Shown in pieces: positions 57,059 to 64,000 of a stretch of 64,000 bases of DNA. The DNA comes from Anaeramoeba ignava (taxonomy: Eukaryota; Metamonada; Anaeramoebidae), in contig JAPDFW010000061.1 of the NCBI GenBank assembly GCA_028826165.1, positions 248,001-312,000 of the forward strand, written 5' to 3'. The notes under the pieces are model-generated. The model saw only the letters and a program-made list of their open reading frames with translations, was not told where the DNA came from and made no database searches. Every line of letters starts with the position of its first letter. Position 1 is the stretch's first letter. The translations under genes were made by a program, and so were the position numbers.

Positions 57059-60000
57059 TTATTTTTGTGAATTTATAAAATTGGAATTAATAAAATAATG
57101 ACTATTTGTAATTCCTGTATCTGCAAAATTACTCAAATCTGTTTGTAAATTTTGATTTAAAACATTTCCATTTCGTTCTTGATTTTGTGAATTGATTGAA
57201 TTCTGATTAAAATACGAAGATTGGTTTTGATTTGAATTTTGATTTTGTTTCAAATATTGATTTGAATCTGATAAAGTTCTTCCATCAATATCTTCAGACC
57301 TAATCTTATTTTTTTTAGAGCGAACAGTACGCAAATCCTTCTTGATAAGAAAAATCTTTTTTTTGCCATTGAGAACATCTTGACTTTTTGGTCCAAGTAG
57401 GAAATTAATTGTAACACACTTTGAAGAAGAAGATCTTGTTGAGAAAAGCGAGAATTCTTCTTTGAGAATTTTCTTCACAACCAAAAGTTGAAACAAAGTA
57501 TTCAAATAGGCTTGTGAAAGAGAAACGGGAGAATTATTGGAATCTTTGCGTTTGTTTGTATTAAGAAGTCTAACAAGTTGCTTTTTGTTTTTGTTTTGGT
57601 GCTCTTTGATGGTATTTATAACATGTATAGAATCATCAGTAACATCTTTTAAGGGAAATTCATTTTCTTGTGATTCTCGACAAAAATCACAAGAAGAATG
57701 GCATTGTGAACTGGGGAATTTCTCTTTGAAATATTTGAGTAAAGCAACTCGTCTGCACTTGTGATTCTGTTCGCAATAATTCGCCATTGATTCTAAAAGA
57801 TGAAGTTGATGAGTTTTCATGTATTCGCTATGAAGTGAGTTTTGAGCAGATTCTTCATCATTCGAAAGTATGGCTTTAGCAATGCGGATTTTATCTGCAG
57901 AAGAGTAATAAATTCTACAACAAGCAGGCTTTCCATCACGACCAGCACGACCACTTTCCTGATAATATCCCTCAAGACACTTGGGAATTGTCTGATGAAT
58001 AACAAATCTCACATCTGATTTATTGATCCCCATCCCAAAAGCGATTGTTGCTATCACAACCTTGATTTCTCCATTCAGCCAGCGCTGTTGTGTGTCATCA
58101 CGTTCACTATCATCACGATGATAAATACCGCAACGTATCCCACTTTTCTGCATTTCACTTGCTAAACGGTTGCAATCTCCCTTCGAAAAACAGTACACAA
58201 TCCCGGTTTGATTGGGATATACTGATTTGATAAACTTTATAATTTGCGTGTTCACTTTCTTTGTTTTTGGAACAACTTCGTAGATCAAATTCGGGCGATT
58301 GAAACTCTGAATGAAAATTTCGCATCCATTAATTCCGAGAATTTGAACCACATCCTTCATCACTGTTGGTGTTGCTGTGGCTGTTAATGCAATTATAGGC
58401 ACACCACTAAATCTTCTTTTTAATTCTTGAAGATCTTTGTAACTTGGTCGGAAATCATGTCCCCACTGAGAAACGCAATGTGCTTCATCAATTGCAAATC
58501 TTTGGAGTTTATTTTCTTGGTTCAGTCTTGTTAACAAGGAAAAAAATCTGCGACTTGAATTTATTTTCTCAGGTGTCACATAAAGAATTTTAATTACTTC
58601 ATCTGACCTTTCAAGTGATTGGTAAATATGTTCTTCATCCCCAGTATTAAAACTCTCAGCTGGAATACCTACAGATTTCAAATACATGACTTGATCACGA
58701 ATCAGAGAGATTAATGGCGATACCACTACTGTTACTCCTTTGTTTACTAGTGATGGTAATTGATAACACAATGAGTTGTGTGTTACTGTGAAATCTTCAA
58801 GCAAGTATCTTTGTGTTCCATCAAGTTCAAATCCATAATATTCTGCTTCTTCTATCGGATATACCTGGAATTTTCTGAGTGAATAATGTGTTCCTGGTTT
58901 GAGTCCTGTTTGTTTTCTGTTGTTGATGTAATTTTGCGGGAATTCTGCAACCCATATTTTATGCATTTTTCCATTATGCTTTCTCCTTTCATGTTTTTGC
59001 ATTTTTTCATTTAGTTTTTCAATTTCTTCTTCATCTATATATATCTTTCTTATCCTAATCTCAATTCCAATACATCTTCCTATAAATTGCACATCTTTCC
59101 TCCACTTAGAACCACTAAAATTTCCTCTACTTAAAATTATCCTATCAGGAAATTTTGAATCTTCCCATATTTCTATACTTCCCTCAATAATTCCCCATAA
59201 AAACTCCATTTGTTGTTTTTGTGTTGCATATTTATAAACACTGGGAATTCTTCTTATTTTTGTGTTAAATTCATTTTTGCAATTAATTCGAAATAACATT
59301 TTCCCTGCTTTGTAAGGGGATATTTTCATTGGTTTTGATTTTATTCCTTCAAATGAAACTTGCACTTTAAAAAGTCTTATTCTTTCCTTAATTTGTAAAG
59401 GTAAATTCATAAGATTTTGTGCTTCAATATCAAAAACACAACCTGTTTTCTGATCAACAACACTAATCAAATGAGCAGATGTAACATCAAAATACTCTCC
59501 AGTTTCAGCAACAACCCGATACATTTGATCTTTTCCAGAACACAAAGCAATAACATTTCGTGGTTTAGAATCTTCCCCCATTAATTTATCACCAACTCTC
59601 ACTTTTTCTACACATTTCATCTTTCCATTGATAAGCATAACTTTTGTTCCTTTTGGATGACACTTACCTCCACCTGTTGGCATTATCACGAAAATATCCT
59701 TTCCTAGCATCGATGCATTTATGATTTCTTGTTGATGCGTTCGAAATTTACTGATCCCAAAAAGTGGCATTGTTTTTTGTATTTCAGAACTCCAAGAAAA
59801 TGTTTTTTGTCGATATTGGTCATAATCTGTGTTTACTTTCATTTTTTCCTTTTCATCGGACATTAAAAATTGGAAGTGGCTTTTCATTTCTTCTTCGGTC
59901 ATGATTTTGGGTTGTGAATGGAATACATTTACTGGTTCATATTCAGTAAAATCAAGTTCTTGTTTTGGTCTATCAAATTCTTGAAAATTCTGATTATTTG

Positions 60001-61483
60001 TAAAGCTTTGTCTTGGTTTCTCTGTAAAATCGTTATTGAAATCATTATCATATAAATCATCAAATGTTCCAATATTGGGTGTATTTTTTGAAAAAATGAT
60101 ATTTGCATTGCTTGTTTCATCTCCAAAACTTGTAATTTTTGAAGTGGAAATATTTGAGTATAATTGCTGTCTTAAATCTTTTTTATTTTCATATGTTGGA
60201 GTTTTTTCTATTTCTGTAAAATTTGGAGTATTTTTCGAAATTGTAAATAAATTATTTGCTGAAACAAATCCATTATTAAGATTATTTGAAAGATTATTTG
60301 AAAAATTATTTAAATTATTTGAAAGATTATTTGAAAGATTATTTGAAAGATTATTTGAAATATTATTTAAATTATTTAAATTAGTTGAAAAGTAATTTGA
60401 ATTATTTGAATTATTTGAATTATTTGAATTATTTGAATTATTAGAAAAGTTATTTGAATTATTTGAATTATTTGAATTATTAGAAAAGTAATTTGAAAAG
60501 TTATTTGAATTATTTGAATTATTTGAAGTATTTGAATTATTTGAGTTATTTGAATTATTTGGATTATTTGAATTATTTGAATTATTTGAATTATTTGAAT
60601 TATTTGAATTATTTGAATTATTTGAATTATTTGAATTATGATTTAGAATTCCTCTCTTTAATTTTGATTCCATAATTTGACTCATTTCATTAACTTGATT
60701 TCCAATAAGAGAGATTATATGAGCAAATTCTTGAATTTTTCTTGATAATTCTTCTAGATTCATTTCCTCCATTTCTACATGTGATAAAAAACTAATATTT
60801 TCTAATTGATTTCTATAATGGTTTGCATATATTATTTGAACTGGTTTTTTTATTATTTGGTTTTGAATTTTATACAAAGAATTTTCTTGAAAGCTATTAT
60901 TTTTTGTAAATGAATTTGAATTTGAATTTGAATTTGAATTTGTATTTGAATTTGAATTTGTATTTGAATTTGTATTTGAATTTGTATTTGAATTTGTATT
61001 TGAATTTGAATTTGGATTTGGATTTGAATTTAAATTAGAATTTGAATTCTGGATTTTTATCTGGGAATTTGATTGAAATATTATAGGTGTTTTATTTGGT
61101 GAATTTAATAAAGAAGGATTATTGAAATTTGATAAATTTTGTTGCTGTTTTTGTTGTTTTGTTGATTTTGGTGAATTTAATAAATTATTTGATGAATTTT
61201 GCATTGTTTTTGGTAATAAATTTGTTGATAATGGATTCACTGTAGTTGGAAGTGCTCCTTGAAATGCTTTTAATTTATCAAAAATATTTACATTATTTTT
61301 ATTTTTGATTGGATTTGATAAAAATTGAGAGTTTGTAATTCCTTCAAAATTATTATTTCCTTTATCATTTATAAATGAATTTGAATTTGAATTTGAATTT
61401 GAATTTTTGTTTGTTTTTGGTTTTTTAACTTGAAAACCAGAACTTAAATCAACATTTGCAAAATAATCTACTTTTTGACTCAT
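57059..61483 (-). CDS. RecQ-family DNA helicase precursor containing an intein (1,474 aa; 1,178 aa after splicing)
   Basis: A single uninterrupted minus-strand exon. Residues 1 to about 530 are Asn/Ser-rich with a short helical segment (EEMNLEELSRKIQEFAHI). The helicase core begins near 570 (FGISKFRTHQQEIINASMLG). Walker A (PTGGGK-S) is split after Lys607 by a 296-residue insertion. After it come LCYQLPSLVNKGVTVVVSP, the DEAH box at 999-1002, ALTATAT, FSKGDC, IATIAFGMGINK and QESGRAGRDG, then the RQC zinc cysteines (CRRVALLKYF...CHSSCDFC) and a winged-helix region. This is a BLM/Sgs1/RecQ-type 3'-5' helicase of recombination and fork repair. There is no clear HRDC domain. Without removal of the insertion the P-loop would be broken, so protein splicing is required for activity. 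The gene is divergent from the Dpb4-like gene. Confidence 0.93.
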   Translation of the reverse strand: MSQKVDYFANVDLSSGFQVKKPKTNKNSNSNSNSNSFINDKGNNNFEGITNSQFLSNPIKNKNNVNIFDKLKAFQGALPTTVNPLSTNLLPKTMQNSSNNLLNSPKSTKQQKQQQNLSNFNNPSLLNSPNKTPIIFQSNSQIKIQNSNSNLNSNPNPNSNSNTNSNTNSNTNSNTNSNSNTNSNSNSNSNSFTKNNSFQENSLYKIQNQIIKKPVQIIYANHYRNQLENISFLSHVEMEEMNLEELSRKIQEFAHIISLIGNQVNEMSQIMESKLKRGILNHNSNNSNNSNNSNNSNNSNNSNNSNNPNNSNNSNNSNTSNNSNNSNNFSNYFSNNSNNSNNSNNFSNNSNNSNNSNNSNNSNYFSTNLNNLNNISNNLSNNLSNNLSNNLNNFSNNLSNNLNNGFVSANNLFTISKNTPNFTEIEKTPTYENKKDLRQQLYSNISTSKITSFGDETSNANIIFSKNTPNIGTFDDLYDNDFNNDFTEKPRQSFTNNQNFQEFDRPKQELDFTEYEPVNVFHSQPKIMTEEEMKSHFQFLMSDEKEKMKVNTDYDQYRQKTFSWSSEIQKTMPLFGISKFRTHQQEIINASMLGKDIFVIMPTGGGKCHPKGTKVMLINGKMKCVEKVRVGDKLMGEDSKPRNVIALCSGKDQMYRVVAETGEYFDVTSAHLISVVDQKTGCVFDIEAQNLMNLPLQIKERIRLFKVQVSFEGIKSKPMKISPYKAGKMLFRINCKNEFNTKIRRIPSVYKYATQKQQMEFLWGIIEGSIEIWEDSKFPDRIILSRGNFSGSKWRKDVQFIGRCIGIEIRIRKIYIDEEEIEKLNEKMQKHERRKHNGKMHKIWVAEFPQNYINNRKQTGLKPGTHYSLRKFQVYPIEEAEYYGFELDGTQRYLLEDFTVTHNSLCYQLPSLVNKGVTVVVSPLISLIRDQVMYLKSVGIPAESFNTGDEEHIYQSLERSDEVIKILYVTPEKINSSRRFFSLLTRLNQENKLQRFAIDEAHCVSQWGHDFRPSYKDLQELKRRFSGVPIIALTATATPTVMKDVVQILGINGCEIFIQSFNRPNLIYEVVPKTKKVNTQIIKFIKSVYPNQTGIVYCFSKGDCNRLASEMQKSGIRCGIYHRDDSERDDTQQRWLNGEIKVVIATIAFGMGINKSDVRFVIHQTIPKCLEGYYQESGRAGRDGKPACCRIYYSSADKIRIAKAILSNDEESAQNSLHSEYMKTHQLHLLESMANYCEQNHKCRRVALLKYFKEKFPSSQCHSSCDFCRESQENEFPLKDVTDDSIHVINTIKEHQNKNKKQLVRLLNTNKRKDSNNSPVSLSQAYLNTLFQLLVVKKILKEEFSLFSTRSSSSKCVTINFLLGPKSQDVLNGKKKIFLIKKDLRTVRSKKNKIRSEDIDGRTLSDSNQYLKQNQNSNQNQSSYFNQNSINSQNQERNGNVLNQNLQTDLSNFADTGITNSHYFINSNFINSQK
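58775..59662 (-). other. Intein in the RecQ P-loop (residues 608-903 of the precursor)
   Basis: The insertion starts with Cys608 and has block A CHPKGTKVMLINGK, then VRVGDKLMGEDSKPRNV. Block B is EYFDVTSAHLI with the T-x-x-H motif. Block F is YYGFELDGTQRYLLEDF and block G is VTHN, ending in His902-Asn903. The next residue is Ser, the +1 nucleophile, and is the Walker A serine. All chemically needed residues (Cys1, TxxH, penultimate His, terminal Asn, Ser+1) are visible. The central part (EFLWGIIEGSIEI) resembles a decayed LAGLIDADG helix. The remaining sequence has the style of eukaryotic VMA/PRP8-type inteins. Confidence 0.93.
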
Positions 61484-61680
61484 TTTAATTATAATAATAT
61501 AAAAGAAAATAAAAAAAGAAAAAAAAAAAGAAAAATGAATTTTAAAAAAAAATTTTTTTTTATACTTTTTGGTTTTTTTTTTTTAAATTTTTTCCTTTAT
61601 CGTTAAAAAAATTTTAATTTCATTTTTTTTCATTTTCTTCCTTTTCTTTTTTCTTCTTTATTTCTTCTTATTTCTTTTTA

Positions 61681-64000
61681 ATGACTCAAACTCATCTTCC
61701 TGTTTCTTCTTTAACAAGAATTATAAAAGAAAAAGTTTTTATTTTTAAACAAAAAAAAATCAAATTAAAAAATAATTTTATTATTATTTATAAATTAATT
61801 TGGATTCAATTTAGATAAGTGAAATTAATCCAAAAGAAAAACCAAAATTATCTTCTGGTTTTAAAGAATCTTTAGTTCAAATATCAAATTTATTTATTCA
61901 CTACATCACAACATTGTATTTATCTCTTCAAAAAAAAAAACAAATTGAATTAAATATTAAATTGAATTGAATTGAATTGAATTGAATAGAATATTAAATA
62001 TTGAATTGAATTGAATTGAATATTGAATTGAATATTGAATTGAATTAAATATTGAATAGAATATTAAATATTGAATATTGAATTGAATATTAAATTGAAT
62101 ATTGAATTGAATTGAATTGAATTGAATATTGAATTGAATATTGAATTAAATATTGAATTGAATATTGAATTGAATATTGAATTGAATATTGAATTGAATT
62201 GAATTGAATAAATATTAAATATTGAATTGAATTAAAATTGAATTAAATATTGAATGAATATTGAAATTGAATATTGAATTAAATATTGAATTGAATTGAA
62301 ATTATTGAATTAAATATTGAATTGAATATTGAATTGAATACGAATATTGAATCAAAATGAAATGAATGAAATTGAATTGAATATTGAATATTGAATATTG
62401 AATTGAATGAATATTGAAATTGAATATTGAATTGAAAATTGAATATTAAAATGGAATCGAATATAAATATTAAAATATTGAATATTGGAATGGAATCGTG
62501 GTGAATTGAAAAATAAAATATTGAAATGGAATTGAATTGAAATTGAATCAAAATATTGAATGGAATATTGAAATTAAATATTGAAATGGAATCGAATATG
62601 AATGAATATTGAATTGAAATGGAATGAATCGATTGAATATTGAAATGAAATTGAATGAAATTGAATATTGAAAATTGAATGAATACGAATTGAATGAATG
62701 GAATTAAATATTAAATTGAATTAAATATAAATTGAATTAAATATTGAATTGAATTGAATATTGAAATTGGAATTCAAATATTGGTGAATCGAATCGAAAT
62801 TGAATTGAAATTGAATGAATTGAATTGGAATTGGAATTGAATAAATTGAATTGAATGGAATGGAATCGAAATGGGAATTGAATTGAATTGAAATGAAATG
62901 GAATCGAAATCGAATGGAATGAATGGAATGGAAAATTGGAATTGAATATTGAATAAATATTGAATTGAATATTGGGTGAATATTGGAATTAAATATTGAA
63001 TGAATATTAAATTGAAATATAAATAAATATTGAATATGAATATTGAATGAATATTGAAATTGAATTGAATATTGAATATTGAATATTGATATGAATATTG
63101 GAATGAATATTGAATATTGAATGAATAATGAATTGAATTGAAATTGAATATTGAATTGAAAAATTGAATTGAATAATTGAATTAAATATTGGAATTGAAT
63201 ATTGAATTGAATATTGAATTGGGTGAATATTGAATTGAATATTGAAATTGAATGAATAATGAATTGAAATTGAAATGAATCAAATATTGAATTGAAATTG
63301 AATTGGAATGAAATTGAAATCGAATTGAATGGAATGAATCGAATTGAATATAAATTGAATTGAATATTGAAATAAAATATTGAAATGAAATATCGAATAA
63401 ATATTGAATAAATATTGAATATTGAATAAAATTAAATATTGAATATTGAATAAATATTGAATACGAATATTGAATACGAATATTGAATATTAAATATGTG
63501 GCAAAATTGAAATTGAATATTGAATACGAATATTGAATATTGAAATTGAATGAATGAATATGAATACGAATATTGAATAATGAATTGAATATTGAATTGA
63601 ATGAATATTGGAATTGAATATTGAAATTGAATTGAAATTGGAATGAAATAAAATTGAAATGAATCGGAATTGAATTGAATATTGAATTGAATACGGGAAT
63701 CAAATATTGAATGAATATTAAATATCACAAATCGAATAAAATGAATTGAATATTAAAATAAAATTGAATGAATTGAATATTGAATTGAATTGAATTGAAT
63801 ATTGAATTGAATATTGAATCAAATATCGAATTGAATTGAAATTAAATTCAAATATTGAATTGAATTAAAATTGAATCAAAATTGAATATTGAATTGAATA
63901 TTGAATTGAATATTGAATTGAAATTGAATAAATATTGAATTGAATTAAATATTGAATCGAAATTGAATCGAAATTGAAATTGAATATTGAATCGAATATT
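61681..64000 (+). CDS. Histone-fold protein resembling DNA polymerase epsilon subunit Dpb4/POLE3 (partial, first two exons)
   Basis: Exon 1 (61681-61734) reads MTQTHLPVSSLTRIIKEK. Exon 2 (61815-61915) continues ISEINPKEKPKLSSGFKESLVQISNLFIHYITT. The LP-x-S-x-L-x-RIIKE start and the F-x-x-YITT helix match the NF-YB/Dpb4/CHRAC histone-fold family, members of which are polymerase epsilon and chromatin-remodelling subunits. The first intron is 80 nt, phase 0. The second (donor GTATTT, phase 2) enters a repeat and does not end before the window does, so the rest of the gene is outside. Confidence 0.65.
61934..64000 (+). repeat. AATTGAATATTG repeat within the Dpb4-like gene's intron, open to the right edge
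   Basis: More than 2 kb of the same ATTGAATATTGA repeat as 48225-51430. The first about 330 bp are regular; the rest is irregular with scattered CG, GG and GTGG interruptions. Long open frames on the minus strand here are artefacts of the repeat. Confidence 0.8.

Noticed and set aside
58775-59662. Possible intron in RecQ beginning at GTAAGT next to the P-loop (59,662-59,670)
   Set aside because: The region is fully open in frame for 888 nt, encodes all intein motifs, and no acceptor rebuilds GGGK-S in frame; the internal TTCACAG would break the P-loop.
62279-63728. Minus-strand F-N-S-I open frames at the right edge
   Set aside because: They are translations of the ATTGAATATTGA repeat in the intron of the histone-fold gene.

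Overview
This window is from a eukaryotic nuclear genome that is extremely AT-rich. Spliceosomal introns are everywhere (GT...AG; clear phase conservation), stop usage is standard (TAA, TGA), and proteins carry long N/Q, E/N, S/K and H-rich tracts. Three genes point to an anaerobic protist with mitochondrion-related organelles: a hybrid-cluster protein with a targeting-like presequence, a chaperonin-10 with a presequence-like first coding exon, and two elaborate flavodiiron proteins. An Anaeramoeba-like metamonad would fit, but that assignment is inference from gene content and style, not from a marker gene.

Layout. 0-6.7 kb: the 3' end of an unknown S/K-rich gene, then two tandem CCCH zinc-finger paralogues. 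6.9-10.2 kb: a small ankyrin protein split into four exons. 10.5-14.1 kb: a [2Fe-2S] ferredoxin fused to a flavodiiron protein. 14.3-16.9 kb: an approximately 150-bp satellite. 17.2-20.0 kb: a neutral-sphingomyelinase-like phosphodiesterase and a PH-domain protein. 20.1-29.2 kb (minus strand): chaperonin-10 and a seven-exon helical-repeat-like gene whose last intron hosts a 2.9-kb DNA transposon. 29.5-36.3 kb: hybrid-cluster protein (minus), then a beta-helix multi-pass membrane protein (plus). 36.5-41.9 kb: a bZIP-like protein, a 21-bp satellite and a striatin-N-terminus-like protein (minus). 43.6-48.1 kb: an FHA-kinase of Chk2/Rad53 type (plus) and an F-box polytopic membrane protein (minus). 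48.2-51.4 kb: simple repeat. 51.7-56.9 kb: a flavodiiron-rubredoxin-NADH:rubredoxin-reductase protein that appears to run on into an RGS domain. 57.1-61.5 kb (minus): a RecQ helicase interrupted in its P-loop by an intein. 61.7 kb to the end: the first two exons of a histone-fold (Dpb4/POLE3-like) protein, with its intron leaving the window.

How genes relate. The two flavodiiron proteins, hybrid-cluster protein and chaperonin-10 fit one theme, O2/NO defence and folding in an anaerobe's organelle, although they are interspersed with unrelated genes. RecQ, the Chk2-like kinase and the Dpb4-like protein are DNA replication/damage functions. Introns are bimodal: most are 64-150 nt, but about a dozen are inflated to 0.4-3.8 kb, nearly all by simple repeats and one also by the transposon.

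The most noteworthy items are the RecQ P-loop intein, the predicted flavodiiron-RGS fusion and the ferredoxin-flavodiiron fusion. Several repeat-rich exons carry single-base homopolymer shifts that may be assembly errors, so reading frames there are tentative.
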